The notes under the pieces are model-generated. The model searched no databases. It was given only the letters and a program-made list of their open reading frames with translations, and had not been told where the DNA came from. Positions 36,302-45,706 of a stretch of 64,000 nt of DNA are shown here, piece by piece. Position numbers and translations under genes: made by a program. Position 1 is the stretch's first letter. Every line of letters begins with the position of its first letter. The DNA is from Klebsiella electrica (GTDB lineage: Bacteria > Pseudomonadota > Gammaproteobacteria > Enterobacterales > Enterobacteriaceae). The stretch spans positions 1,674,001-1,738,000 of the forward strand of contig NZ_CP041247.1 in the NCBI RefSeq assembly GCF_006711645.1, given 5' to 3'.

Positions 36302-37818
36302 GATTTACCCTTTTGCTGTGGTGGGGCATCCTGGGGAAGCGTGAGCGTAAATTCGCATCCCGTCGGACCGTTTACTGCCAGCCAAAGCTCACCGCCGTGA
36401 GCCTGGATGATTTGTCGGGCGACATACAGCCCAAGACCGGTGCCAACCGGCGTCGCGGTACAGACGACGCCGCGCCGGTAACGCTCAAAAATCTGGTCAA
36501 CATGATCAAGGGCAATCCCGGGCCCGTGGTCACGAATGCCGATTTCGCAGCGCTCCGCCTGCGGGCGAATGGCGATCGCAATCTCGCCGGACGGCGTGTA
36601 CTTCACCGCATTGTCCAGGAGGTTGGCCAGCGCAATGCATAGCAGTGCGCTGTCGGCAAACAGCGGCGGCGAACGGGTCGTCGAGTCGACCCTGTGCCCG
36701 TCCAGCGTGATAGTCAGATAATGATTGGCCGAGAGTTCAACGACGGTGGCCGCCATGCGGATAACCGAGAGCAGATCGGCGTTTTGTTTATCCACATGCA
36801 GCGCACTGGAGGAGAGCCGGGCATCGGCCAGACAATTATCGGTTAACTGAACCAGGCGTGTGGTGGCGCGTTGCATGCGCTCCAGGCGCGGCCGTTGCGC
36901 CGGTTCCGGGGAGCACAGACGCAGGTTCTCCAGCGCGGCCTGGATAACCGAGAGCGGCGTTCGGAATTCATGTGCCACCATGCCCATAAACTGACGTTGA
37001 TGAAAGCTTGCTTCGCGCTCGATCCGCAGTTCGCGCGTCAGCTGTTGTTTTTGCACCAGCCTGCGGTTTTCGGCCCGTACGCGCAGGACTGCAATAATCA
37101 GCACGGCGATGATATGTACAATCAGCGCGTACTGCCAGATGGAGTAAATCGCGTTGTGAAAGGGAATGATGCCATGGATCGATAACAGTGCCAGCGCGGT
37201 GGCAACAACATACGCCGGCGGGAGCAGCCCCAACAGGAATGTATTCCAGTCAATGGCTTTTCGTCGCCAGAGCGCCCATGAGGTCACCAGCAGCACGGGG
37301 GCGGCGACAAAGAAGATCCCCGCCTCAATTTGCATAGCCAGTCCGTAAAAGTCCAGTGGAATGCTGGCGAGGAGGAGCATATTCAAACCGATAGCCGCGA
37401 CGAGTATCCGCTGTAAGCGCGGCATATTGTTCTTAAGATCAAACACCTCGCTATGCAGCCACAGCGCTGTAGCGTAACTGAGCAGCGACAGGTAGCTGAT
37501 CATCGCGTCCTGGATCCGGAGAACGGCGTTGCCGAAAAACCACTCCGGGTAGCCGTGCAGAGCGGCCACCAGCGGATAGTTGAGGGAAAACAGGCAGATC
37601 CCCCACAGTAAACGGCGGCGCAATAAAACGGCGAGCCACAGAGCGACGCCGCTGGCGATCACCGCCAGGCCAAAGTAAAAGCTCCAGAATGCGGTATCCC
37701 GGGTCGCGGACTGGAGAAACTCCTGCGGCGAAGAGAGTGTGCTCAGCAGCAGCAGGGTGCTGCTACTCTGAATGCGGAACACCACGTCGTAGCCTGTCGC
37801 CGCCGGGGGCGGCGGCAA
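36298..37818 (-). CDS. 7TMR-DISM sensor histidine kinase, membrane and kinase part (downstream of a frameshift)
   Basis: This frame encodes the seven-helix membrane region (about first 200 residues), a short coiled coil, the dimerisation domain with His in MVAHEFRTPLSVIQAAL, and an ATPase domain (N box LANLLDNAVKYT, G1 RDHGPGIAL, G2 GTGLGLYVARQ). There is no proper start here: the first in-frame codon usable is a TTG at 37818, and the frame continues upstream as WIKKEFGD-type residues that complete the periplasmic domain in the frame of the next feature. The gene therefore spans 36298-38279 with a -1 shift near 37885-37905. Confidence 0.8.
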   Translation of the reverse strand: MPPPPAATGYDVVFRIQSSSTLLLLSTLSSPQEFLQSATRDTAFWSFYFGLAVIASGVALWLAVLLRRRLLWGICLFSLNYPLVAALHGYPEWFFGNAVLRIQDAMISYLSLLSYATALWLHSEVFDLKNNMPRLQRILVAAIGLNMLLLASIPLDFYGLAMQIEAGIFFVAAPVLLVTSWALWRRKAIDWNTFLLGLLPPAYVVATALALLSIHGIIPFHNAIYSIWQYALIVHIIAVLIIAVLRVRAENRRLVQKQQLTRELRIEREASFHQRQFMGMVAHEFRTPLSVIQAALENLRLCSPEPAQRPRLERMQRATTRLVQLTDNCLADARLSSSALHVDKQNADLLSVIRMAATVVELSANHYLTITLDGHRVDSTTRSPPLFADSALLCIALANLLDNAVKYTPSGEIAIAIRPQAERCEIGIRDHGPGIALDHVDQIFERYRRGVVCTATPVGTGLGLYVARQIIQAHGGELWLAVNGPTGCEFTLTLPQDAPPQQKGKS

Positions 37819-37820
37819 AA

Positions 37821-38279
37821 TCAGGACGCTTTCACGATAGTCAAGATCGCTCTCCCTGGCCGATGAACGGTCGCCAAACTCTTTTTTAATCCATGGCCGC
37901 CTTGCGCTGAAGGGCGGTAGAAAACGCTGAAATGATCGATAAAGGAGGGGCCGAGCTGAAGCCAGCGCTGCTCCCCGCTGAAGTACGCCGCCGGTAACGA
38001 AGCTTTGAGCCAGTAAACTTTTGACGAGTAGCCAAATGAGGGAATGCGTTGCGCGGTAGTCAGCGCGCTCGCGGGCAAAGCGATAAATTCATCTACCGTC
38101 ATCTTGCCGGTGGCGTCGGCATACCCATGGACGGGAATATCAATGCCAAACTGGCGCACCTGGGCATGAAGCGGCCCGGACATCTGGAAGAAAATAAACA
38201 GGCCGCAACACAGCCGAAAAGTGGCGCGGAGCCAGCCCGCCGCCCGAGCAGAATGAATAACAGCGCACACGTGATTCAA
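37821..38279 (-). pseudogene. 7TMR-DISM sensor kinase, N-terminal periplasmic part (frameshifted)
   Basis: This 152-codon frame begins with a signal-like hydrophobic segment (LCCGLFIFFQMSGPLHAQ near residues 23-40) and continues as a DISMED2-type periplasmic domain (VYWLKASLPAAYF, then LGPSFIDHFSVFYRP). It leaves the domain after about residue 130; the rest of the domain is in the -1 frame and continues into the kinase at 36298-37818. Either one base was lost in the GGCGGCC stretch, or a ribosome slips at A-AAA-AAG (about 37886-37892). Confidence 0.75.
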
Positions 38280-38672
38280 TCACGCCCCCTTGTGGCATCT
38301 CTTACGATATGAGTTCGATTTAAATAGTCAGCGCGTTTACAACCCGCATCGCCAATCTTCCCTGATTCTAGGAAAATTCTTAGGTCCGGACGGTGAGGCA
38401 TTTTGCTGACGTGCGCGAGATTATTCCAGCCTTATCTGTTATGCGCGATACTGGCCAGACCTGCGCCGCTAAAGGCAACAAACCGAATAGCGGTGGCGGC
38501 ATCGGTATACCACAGCGTGGTGAACCGGAGGATACGATTTTGTGATAGTTCGATTTTGTGATAGCGGGCGGGTCTGGCGGATTAAAAAAGTTCTGCACGC
38601 TATGTCGTGAAAAACAGGTGCAGGACTTTTTAGCGATGAATGTCGGCTGACGTGTATTTAACGCGATGAATA
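38280..38672. other. Intergenic region with tandem repeat and long stem-loop
   Basis: This 393-bp gap contains two tandem copies of CGATTTTGTGATAG (38535-38548, 38551-38564) and an imperfect 14-bp stem (38585-38598 with 38618-38631) bounded by A and T runs, a possible bidirectional terminator for the esterase transcript. A 72-codon minus-strand frame here has no supporting feature. Confidence 0.5.
38585..38631. terminator. Possible bidirectional terminator
   Basis: AAAAAGTTCTGCAC (38585-38598) pairs with GTGCAGGACTTTTT (38618-38631), with one G-T wobble and a 19-base loop. It lies about 40 bases beyond the stop of the esterase gene (minus strand). Confidence 0.5.
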
Positions 38673-39281
38673 TTATTCAGCCTGAAGCAGCGGGGTTAAA
38701 AAGTGCGCCGCTTTCATGGCGCCATTCGTGGTGATGGTGTGACCGACGCCGGGTTCAAAGTAGGTATCGACATCCACGCCGAGGGCAGCGAGTTTGTGCG
38801 CGGCGTTTACGCTCTCGGTCTGACTGATGACCGGATCGTTGCTGCCGTGGACCAGCAGCGCGGGCGTGCCATAAACCGGCTGCCAGGGCTGCGGAGAGGC
38901 AAGGCGTCCGGAAAAGGAGATGACCGCGGCGAGCGGCAGATGTCCGCTGACCAGCGCATCCAACGACATAATCGCCCCCTGAGAGAAGCCCGCGAGGATC
39001 AGCCGATCTTCGTCAGGGGAAATATGATGTTTATCCATCACCTCTTCAAGGGTGCGGTTGAAGGCGCCGCGCGCGCTGGCGATACGTTCGGCGCGCGACG
39101 CTTCGCTGATGCCGTTGACGCTGAACCATTGATAACCCGGCCCCATATCAAACGCGTCAGGGCCGTCAGGCGTGGCGACCATCACCTCCGGTAGATTCTG
39201 ACGCCAGAAATGGCCCAGCCCTTGTAAATCTTCGCCGCGGCTACCGACGCCGTGGAGCAAAATAATCAGTGTCTTGTTCAT
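38673..39281 (-). CDS. Carboxylesterase/phospholipase-family hydrolase (YpfH-like)
   Basis: This 202-residue alpha/beta hydrolase has HGVGSRGEDL at the oxyanion hole, the nucleophile elbow ILAGFSQGAIMSL near residue 98 (Ser in GFSQG), the acid in LVHGSNDPVIS near 145 and His in PGVGHTITT near 180. It resembles YpfH and other small bacterial esterases. It lies ten bases after yqjG on the same strand and probably belongs to the doxX-yqjG operon, perhaps handling esters of quinone-type compounds; that link is inference. Confidence 0.85.
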   Translation of the reverse strand: MNKTLIILLHGVGSRGEDLQGLGHFWRQNLPEVMVATPDGPDAFDMGPGYQWFSVNGISEASRAERIASARGAFNRTLEEVMDKHHISPDEDRLILAGFSQGAIMSLDALVSGHLPLAAVISFSGRLASPQPWQPVYGTPALLVHGSNDPVISQTESVNAAHKLAALGVDVDTYFEPGVGHTITTNGAMKAAHFLTPLLQAE

Positions 39282-39291
39282 TGCGACTCGC

Positions 39292-40248
39292 TTAAAGTCC
39301 GTAGCGGCTCAGGTCTGGCCCTGCCGGTACAATACCGTTGGGGTTCAGCGCTTTAATGGAATAATAGCCCTGCTTAATATGATCGAGACTGACCGTTTCA
39401 CGAATACCCGGAACTGCCAGCAGATCGCGTACATAGCGGTCAATATTGTGGTAGGCCGTCAGGGGACGGAGATTACATTTAAACAGGCCGTGGTAGGCGG
39501 CATCGAAACGAATCAGGGTCACGAACAGGCGAATATCCGCCTCGGTCAACGCCTCGCCGCACAGGTAGCTGCGGGTGGCGAGGCGCTGCTCCAGCCTATC
39601 GAGCATTGAGAAGACATCGCTTACGGCGTCCTGATAGCTCTCCTGGGTCGTGGCAAACCCGGCGCGATAGACGCCGTTGTTGAGCTGCGGATAAATTTCG
39701 GCATTGAGCCTGTCAATCTCTTCGCGCAGCGCCTGCGGGTACAGATCGATATCGTGACGGGCCAGTTCGCCAAAGCCGCTGTTCAACATCCGTACGATAT
39801 CGGCAGACTCGTTGTTGACGATGGTCCCGGTGTGTTTATCCCACAGCACCGGGACCGTGGCGCGCCCGGTAAAGTGGGGATCGGCCAGGGTATACAGCTG
39901 ATGAACCCATTCGGCGTTATTCAGCGTATCGCGGTTAGCGCCGGGGTAGTCGCCAAAATGCCAGCCTTCATTCAGCAGCCAGGGTTCGACGACCGATACG
40001 CTGACCACCGCCTCCAGCCCTTTGAGTTTACGGGCAATCAGTGTGCGGGAGGCCCACGGGCAAATCAGCGCGACGTACAGATGATACCGGTCGGGTTCAG
40101 CGACAAACCCGCCGTTACCGGTGATGCCGGGGGCGCCATCCGGCGTGACCCAGTGGCGAAAACTGGAGGTCTGACGCACGAAACCGCCCCGACTATCCGT
40201 TGCCTGTACCGGGTGCCAGTCGGCGGTCCATTTTCCATCGATGAGCAT
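39292..40248 (-). CDS. yqjG: Glutathionyl-hydroquinone reductase YqjG
   Basis: This 318-residue Xi-class glutathione transferase reduces glutathionyl-hydroquinones to hydroquinones. The catalytic Cys63 lies in LICPWASRTLIARKL; TVPVLWDKHTGTIVNNESADI provides the glutathione-binding cis-Pro and Glu-Ser. The C-terminal helical domain (about 170-300) is complete. It lies ten bases after the DoxX gene, the same pair (yqjF-yqjG) as in E. coli. Length is close to the E. coli enzyme (328). Confidence 0.93.
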   Translation of the reverse strand: MLIDGKWTADWHPVQATDSRGGFVRQTSSFRHWVTPDGAPGITGNGGFVAEPDRYHLYVALICPWASRTLIARKLKGLEAVVSVSVVEPWLLNEGWHFGDYPGANRDTLNNAEWVHQLYTLADPHFTGRATVPVLWDKHTGTIVNNESADIVRMLNSGFGELARHDIDLYPQALREEIDRLNAEIYPQLNNGVYRAGFATTQESYQDAVSDVFSMLDRLEQRLATRSYLCGEALTEADIRLFVTLIRFDAAYHGLFKCNLRPLTAYHNIDRYVRDLLAVPGIRETVSLDHIKQGYYSIKALNPNGIVPAGPDLSRYGL

Positions 40249-40258
40249 AGCGACCTCG

Positions 40259-40666
40259 TTAACGTTTTGCCGACGTTGGTTTTAAAGCATATTTACCATC
40301 CCCGGTCAGCGCCAGGACGAGCAGGCCGACAATCCACAATGCCGGGAATTCCCAGCCGCCGTTGGGGTTGGTAAAGAAGAAGCCTGCCGGGCCGTGAACG
40401 GTGAAAATCGCGCCCAATAAAATGGGGATCAGCACCACGGCGACGATACGGGTATAAATTCCCAGAATCAGGGCGATGGCGCCGAAGAATTCAACGGCCA
40501 TGGTGATATAGGCCAGCCAGCCGGGAAGACCGAGCGAGACGAAAAACCTGGCGGTTCCGGCGGGGGTGAAGGCGAAAAACTTGAGACTAAAATGCGCGAG
40601 GAAAAGAATACCGAGCGCAAGGCGCATGACCAGGGCAGCATAAGGGGTGGTGCGTTGATCGAACAT
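40259..40666 (-). CDS. DoxX family membrane protein (YqjF-like)
   Basis: This 135-residue inner-membrane protein has four predicted helices and the DoxX family pattern: RLALGILFLAHFSLKFF at the start, FFVSLGLPGWLAYITMAVEF in the middle and NGGWEFPALWIVGLLVLAL near the end. It corresponds to YqjF of E. coli, the gene before yqjG there, which is induced by quinone-like aromatic compounds. It is the first gene of the three-gene minus-strand operon. Confidence 0.87.
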   Translation of the reverse strand: MFDQRTTPYAALVMRLALGILFLAHFSLKFFAFTPAGTARFFVSLGLPGWLAYITMAVEFFGAIALILGIYTRIVAVVLIPILLGAIFTVHGPAGFFFTNPNGGWEFPALWIVGLLVLALTGDGKYALKPTSAKR

Positions 40667-40773
40667 GGTGGAGTCCTCATTTTCAGTTGACTGAAGGACT
40701 GTACACTATTTCTTTTTTGTGGATTATCCCGTTAAAACGCGCATGTTTATTTCTATATTGGAAATAATAAGGC

Positions 40774-41682
40774 TTAATACTTCACCCGTTCTTGCGCGGC
40801 GGAAAAGATATCCACCAGAAAATCGATCACCACCCGTGATTTATGCGCCAGATAGCGCGCGGGCGGAAACACGGCGAACAGCGCCAGCGGCGGCGCTTCA
40901 TAAGCGGCCAGCACCGGCACAACCTGGCGCTCATCCAGCGCTTTGCGGGCAATAAAAAACGGCAAGCGCGCGATCCCGAGCCCGGCGCAGGCGGCGGCAA
41001 GGCAAATTTCGGCATTGGAAAATTTCATCTTTCCGCGCACCGGCTGGGAATGCAGCTGTTGCTGCTGATCGAGAAACGGCCAGTGCCAGGGATCGCGAAA
41101 GTTAGTATCGACAATCAAATCGTGCTGGCTAAGCGCTTCCCAGCTTTGCGGTTCGCCCCGCTGGGCCAGGTATTCCGGCGAGGCAATCACCACGCTGCGC
41201 ACGGGGCAAAGGCGACGGGCGAACAGGGTGCTGTCGGTTAAATTCCCGATCCGCAGGGCCAGATCGAAACCCTCATCGACAACGTTCACCAGCCGGTCGG
41301 AAAAACTGACATCCAGTTCAATATCCGGATAGTGGCGGGCAAAGGTCACCAGGTGAGGGGCCAGCTGCGTGGTGCCAAAGGTGACGGGGGCGGAGATACG
41401 CAGCTGCCCGGCAGGGGCGTTGGAGATGTTGCGAACCGAGTCGTTGAGCTCATCGAAATCAATCAATAGCTGGCGGATACGCTCATAATAGGCGAGGCCA
41501 ACATCGGTTGGCGTCAGCGAGCGGGTACTGCGTCTGAGCAGGTGTACGCCAAGGTCGCTTTCGAGACGGGAGATGAGTTTTGAGGCTTGGCCGTGGCTCG
41601 TACCGCAGCGCTGTGCGGCGAGCGTAAAACTGCCCGTTTCCATTACCGCGACAAACATCCGATCGCAATCCAGCCGTTCCAT
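40774..41682 (-). CDS. LysR-family transcriptional regulator
   Basis: This 302-residue regulator has an N-terminal winged helix-turn-helix (FVAVMETGSFTLAAQRCG, KLISRLESDLGVHLLRR) and a LysR-substrate domain (about 90-295; GQLRISAPVTFGTTQLAP, AGLGIARLPFFIA). It is of the type often found next to oxidoreductase genes. It lies upstream of the doxX-yqjG-esterase operon on the same strand, 107 bases before doxX, and may regulate it. It is not the YhaJ type that controls yqjF in E. coli. Confidence 0.9.
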   Translation of the reverse strand: MERLDCDRMFVAVMETGSFTLAAQRCGTSHGQASKLISRLESDLGVHLLRRSTRSLTPTDVGLAYYERIRQLLIDFDELNDSVRNISNAPAGQLRISAPVTFGTTQLAPHLVTFARHYPDIELDVSFSDRLVNVVDEGFDLALRIGNLTDSTLFARRLCPVRSVVIASPEYLAQRGEPQSWEALSQHDLIVDTNFRDPWHWPFLDQQQQLHSQPVRGKMKFSNAEICLAAACAGLGIARLPFFIARKALDERQVVPVLAAYEAPPLALFAVFPPARYLAHKSRVVIDFLVDIFSAAQERVKY

Positions 41683-41770
41683 TCGGGCACCCTTTTAGTG
41701 TGAAAGCGCCATTATAGCAAAGGACGGCGGAGATCCGGGCGTTTCGCGGAGAGCGACGGCTGAGCAGCCT

Positions 41771-41792
41771 GCCGGGGGACGCCGCCCCCGGC
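41771..41792 (-). terminator. Terminator-like hairpin after yegD
   Basis: A perfect 8-bp stem (GCCGGGGG at 41771-41778, CCCCCGGC at 41785-41792, six-base loop) lies just beyond the yegD stop. It lacks a T run, so it may only slow polymerase. Confidence 0.45.
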
Positions 41793-41797
41793 ATCAA

Positions 41798-43150
41798 TCA
41801 ACGAAAGACGACCTGCGCCCAGCGGGCCAGACCGGCGGTGACGGAGCCAAAATCATCGCCGCCGGCGATCGGGATACCCGGCAGGTGAGCCGCCAGCGCT
41901 TTCTTAATCAGCGGAGAACGGGCGCTCCCCCCGGTCAGGTAGATCACATCCGGCGTTTCGCGGCTGTTGTCCAGCGCCAGCTGAACCTGCTCCATAATAC
42001 GCGTCAGCGGCTGATTCAGCGCGGCTTCCAGCCCTTGCTGGCTGATAGCCGCGGCCAGTTCATTGCCGATAAACGGCAGTCCGGTGGTCACCTGCTCCTG
42101 CGCGGAGAGGGCGATTTTACTCTCCTCGGCACTGCGCACCAGGCGGTAGCTCAGGCGCTGGCGCCAGACTTTCAGCAGCAGCGCGACTTTATCGCCGTCG
42201 CGGGCATTGCGCAGGAGATCATTGAGCAAGCGACCGTTGGCGCTGCTGTAGAAATCGGTTTGCGCCGGTACATCGTTGATAGCGACGGCGTTCCACCACG
42301 GCAGCACCGGTAAGGCGATCCCTTTTTCCGTTTCGCCGCCCATCCCCAGCAGCGGCATCAGGCATTTAAACGCCAGGGCGATGTCGAGATCGTTCCCGCC
42401 GACGCGACAGCCGCTGTGGCCGAGTAAACTTTGCTGGCGATCGGCTTTCTGCCGCCACTGCGGCCCCATCAGCAGCAGCGAACAGTCGGTGGTGCCGCCG
42501 CCGATATCGACGACCAGCACGCGTTGTTCTTCTTTGAGCGTTGCTTCGAAATCCAGCCCGGCGGCAACCGGCTCAAACTGGAAAACAACGTCGCGGAAAC
42601 CGGCGCGCTTCGCCGCGCGCTCAAGGATCCCCTGCGCCTGGGCGTTGGCGTCATCGCCGCCGAGCCCCTGGAAGTTGATCGGTCGGCCAATCACCGCCTG
42701 GTCAATGGTTTCCGGCAACTGCGTCTGCGCCTGCTGCTTAATATGCAGCATCATGGCGCACACCAGATCTTCAAACAGCGCGACCTGCTGCGGCTTCAGG
42801 CCGCTGGCGCCGAGGAACGATTTCGGGGATTTAACGAAGTACACTTCTTGCGGATCGTCGACATATTGATGCAGCGAGGCCAGACCAAACTGGACGCTGT
42901 TGTCGAGGACGTCGATGTCTTCATCGCGGTTATAGTTGATGGCGCGACGCAGCAACGCCTGGTTTTCATCGCCGTTGGTCGGCACGTCATGATGGCGATA
43001 GAGCCATTCGCTGACCGCTTCGCGGGTCGGCGCCGACAGCATTGACGGCAGCAGCTTGCTGCCGTTTTCCAGCGTTAACAAGTGCGGAAGATTATCGCGC
43101 ATTACGGCAACCGAGCAGTTGGCGGTGCCGTAGTCAAAACCAATAAACAT
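41798..43150 (-). CDS. yegD: Hsp70-family chaperone YegD
   Basis: This 450-residue actin/Hsp70-fold ATPase has the N-terminal phosphate motif FIGFDYGTANCSVAVM, the second phosphate loop VLVVDIGGGTTDCSLLL near residue 210 and the adenosine motif VIYLTGGSARSPLI near 410. It lacks the substrate-binding domain of DnaK, as E. coli YegD does. I start it at ATG 43150 to match that protein (450 residues); the frame is open 28 codons further. Its cellular role is not well established. It is divergent from alkA. Confidence 0.93.
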   Translation of the reverse strand: MFIGFDYGTANCSVAVMRDNLPHLLTLENGSKLLPSMLSAPTREAVSEWLYRHHDVPTNGDENQALLRRAINYNRDEDIDVLDNSVQFGLASLHQYVDDPQEVYFVKSPKSFLGASGLKPQQVALFEDLVCAMMLHIKQQAQTQLPETIDQAVIGRPINFQGLGGDDANAQAQGILERAAKRAGFRDVVFQFEPVAAGLDFEATLKEEQRVLVVDIGGGTTDCSLLLMGPQWRQKADRQQSLLGHSGCRVGGNDLDIALAFKCLMPLLGMGGETEKGIALPVLPWWNAVAINDVPAQTDFYSSANGRLLNDLLRNARDGDKVALLLKVWRQRLSYRLVRSAEESKIALSAQEQVTTGLPFIGNELAAAISQQGLEAALNQPLTRIMEQVQLALDNSRETPDVIYLTGGSARSPLIKKALAAHLPGIPIAGGDDFGSVTAGLARWAQVVFR

Positions 43151-43284
43151 GACCTGAAAAATCCCCATGCCAGTGAAGAAGGGGGGCGACTTTAGCGGAT
43201 TGCCGCCACGGCGACAACAGGAATTTAAAAGCAAGGTAGCCCGGGCGTGGAGGGTCTATCATTGAGGCAATTAAAGAAGGAGAA

Positions 43285-44136
43285 ATGATGACGCTGTTAC
43301 CCTGGCACTCCCCCTACGACCCGCAATGGATATTCGGTTTTCTACGCGCCCGTGCGGTGGCAGGTATTGAAACGTTCAGCGAGGAGCGTTACACCCGCAG
43401 TTTTTCCCTGGCGGGCCATCGCGGCCTGATCACGGTTGAGCCCGATCTGGCGGCGCAGGGATTACGCGTGACCTTATCTGAGGGCCTGCTGCCGGTGGCC
43501 GCTGCATGCCACGCCCGGGTGGCGCGCCTGTTTGATTTAGCCTGCGACCCGCATCAGGTGGCCCGGACGCTGGGCGCGCTGGCCAGCGCGCGTCCGGGGC
43601 TGCGCCTGCCGGGATCGCTGGATGCCTTTGAGCAAGGGGTGCGCGCGATACTGGGGCAGCTGGTCAGCGTGGCGATGGCGGCGAAGCTGACGGCAAAAGT
43701 GGCGGCGGCTTACGGCGAACCGCTGGCGGAGGCGCCGGAATACAGACTCTTTCCGCAACCGCACACTCTGGCGCAAGCGGATCCGTTAGCGCTTAAAGCC
43801 GTGGGCATGTCGCGGCAACGCGCTGAGGCCCTTATCTATCTGGCGCAGGCGGCGGTTGATGGTCAGTTGCCGCTGGAGGCGCCGGACGACATTGAGGCGG
43901 CGATCAAACAGCTGCAAACGCTGCCCGGTATCGGCCGCTGGACCGCCAGCTATTTTGCCCTGCGCGGCTGGCAGGCGAAGGACATTTTTCTGGCGGATGA
44001 TTACCTGATTAAGCAGCGGTTCAGCGGTATGACTCCGGCGCGTATTGCGCGTTACGCCAGCCGCTGGCAGCCGTGGCGTTCTTATGCGCTGTTGCATATC
44101 TGGTATAGCGAAGGATGGGCGCCGACTGAGGAATAG
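43285..44136 (+). CDS. alkA: DNA-3-methyladenine glycosylase II
   Basis: This 283-residue base-excision enzyme removes alkylated purines and pyrimidines from DNA. It has an N-terminal TBP-like domain (about 1-95), DAFEQGVRAILGQLVSVAMAA near 113, the helix-hairpin-helix LQTLPGIGRWTASYFALRGW near 211 and the catalytic Asp in IFLADDYLIKQRF near 238. It starts ATGATG (43285/43288). In E. coli alkA is induced by methylated Ada; no ada gene is present in this window. Confidence 0.94.
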   Translation: MMTLLPWHSPYDPQWIFGFLRARAVAGIETFSEERYTRSFSLAGHRGLITVEPDLAAQGLRVTLSEGLLPVAAACHARVARLFDLACDPHQVARTLGALASARPGLRLPGSLDAFEQGVRAILGQLVSVAMAAKLTAKVAAAYGEPLAEAPEYRLFPQPHTLAQADPLALKAVGMSRQRAEALIYLAQAAVDGQLPLEAPDDIEAAIKQLQTLPGIGRWTASYFALRGWQAKDIFLADDYLIKQRFSGMTPARIARYASRWQPWRSYALLHIWYSEGWAPTEE

Positions 44137-44364
44137 CCATGCGGGGCGCATATCACTGGTATCGACGCGCTGAAATCCCTATAATTGCCGCGTTTGACGG
44201 TCAAACGTCACCCTTCCAATACATGAAATTATTCGAGATGCGTCTCAAAACTGTTAGCGTTTTGAACAAACCCCACAGGGGCGAGGCGGCAAGCCGGGTC
44301 ACGCGGGGGCAGCTCGAAGGGTTATGTGTATATACATCCAGGTTAATCAGGTCGCAAAAAAGTT

Positions 44365-45006
44365 ATGACTGATACGTCTCATCAGTGCGTCATTATTGGT
44401 ATCGCCGGCGCATCGGCTTCGGGAAAAAGTCTTATCGCCAGCACGCTGTATCGCGAATTGCGTGAACAGGTTGGTGATGAACATATTGGCGTTATTCCGG
44501 AAGACAGCTACTACAAAGATCAAAGTCATTTGTCGATGGAAGAGCGTGTTAAAACGAACTATGACCATCCCAGCTCGATGGATCACAGTTTACTGCTTCA
44601 GCATTTGCAGATGTTGAAAAGCGGCCAGCCGATTGAATTACCGGTCTACAGCTACGTTGAACATACGCGTATGCCGGAAACTATCCATATCGAACCCAAA
44701 AAAGTGATCATCCTCGAAGGGATTTTACTGCTGACCGATGTTCGCCTGCGCAATGAGCTGAACTTCTCTATCTTTGTTGATACGCCGCTGGATATCTGCC
44801 TGATGCGCCGCATCAAGCGCGATGTGAATGAACGCGGGCGCTCGATGGATTCGGTGATGGCGCAATATCAGAAAACGGTTCGTCCGATGTTCCTGCAGTT
44901 TATTGACCCTTCCAAGCAGTATGCCGACATTATTGTGCCTCGCGGCGGTAAAAACCGCATCGCGATTGATATTCTGAAGGCGAAAATCAGTCAGTTCTTT
45001 GAATAA
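44365..45006 (+). CDS. udk: Uridine kinase
   Basis: This 213-residue pyrimidine salvage kinase phosphorylates uridine and cytidine. Walker A is [18 protein letters not shown] near residue 13; [12 protein letters not shown] near 46 and [14 protein letters not shown] near 68 are substrate-side motifs, and [12 protein letters not shown] near 150 is the lid. It is followed after a 91-bp gap by dcd, the same pair as in E. coli. Upstream of it (44137-44364) E. coli carries yegE, which is absent here. Confidence 0.96.
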   Translation: MTDTSHQCVIIGIAGASASGKSLIASTLYRELREQVGDEHIGVIPEDSYYKDQSHLSMEERVKTNYDHPSSMDHSLLLQHLQMLKSGQPIELPVYSYVEHTRMPETIHIEPKKVIILEGILLLTDVRLRNELNFSIFVDTPLDICLMRRIKRDVNERGRSMDSVMAQYQKTVRPMFLQFIDPSKQYADIIVPRGGKNRIAIDILKAKISQFFE

Positions 45007-45097
45007 CACAGACGAATTGTGTAACGTGCAAAGAGAACCCAAATTGCCCTTAACCCCGGAAGGTGTGGGGGCGCGATGCCATAAAAGGAGAGAGCTC

Positions 45098-45679
45098 ATG
45101 CGTCTGTGCGACCGAGATATAGAAGCCTGGTTGGATGAGGGGCGGCTATCTATCAGCCCGCGCCCGCCCGTTGAACGTATTAACGGCGCGACCGTAGACG
45201 TCCGGCTGGGGAATAAATTTCGCACGTTTCGCGGCCACACGGCGCCCTTTATCGACCTGAGCGGGCCAAAAGCGGAAGTGACCGCGGCGCTGGATCGGGT
45301 GATGAGCGAAGAGATCGTGCTGCCGGAAGGCGAAGCCTTCTATCTGCATCCGGGAGAGCTGGCGCTGGCGGTGACCTACGAGTCGGTGACGCTGCCGGCC
45401 GATCTGGTTGGCTGGCTGGACGGTCGTTCCTCGCTGGCGCGTCTGGGATTGATGGTGCACGTCACCGCTCACCGTATCGATCCTGGCTGGTCAGGCTGCA
45501 TCGTGCTTGAGTTCTTTAACTCCGGCAAGCTGCCGCTGGCGCTGCGTCCGGGGATGCCGATCGGCGCATTGAGTTTTGAACCGCTGTCAGGCCCTGCGGC
45601 ACGGCCCTATAACCGCCGTGAAGACGCCAAATATCGCGACCAGCAGGGTGCGGTGGCGAGTCGAATCGACAAGGATTGA
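45098..45679 (+). CDS. dcd: dCTP deaminase
   Basis: This 193-residue homotrimeric enzyme deaminates dCTP to dUTP, feeding thymidylate synthesis. It matches E. coli Dcd in length, with [15 protein letters not shown] near residue 60, the active-site [20 protein letters not shown] near 107 and the Glu in [14 protein letters not shown] near 138. The true start is ATG 45098 ([12 protein letters not shown]), preceded by AAGGAGAG; the frame is open further upstream but without a ribosome site. Confidence 0.96.
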   Translation: MRLCDRDIEAWLDEGRLSISPRPPVERINGATVDVRLGNKFRTFRGHTAPFIDLSGPKAEVTAALDRVMSEEIVLPEGEAFYLHPGELALAVTYESVTLPADLVGWLDGRSSLARLGLMVHVTAHRIDPGWSGCIVLEFFNSGKLPLALRPGMPIGALSFEPLSGPAARPYNRREDAKYRDQQGAVASRIDKD

Positions 45680-45706
45680 TAACGTAAGCGGTGTACTGAG
45701 GGTGCC

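Noticed and set aside
38380..38598. 72-codon minus-strand frame in the gap upstream of the sensor gene
   Set aside because: It includes the tandem repeat and half of the stem-loop and has no coding features.
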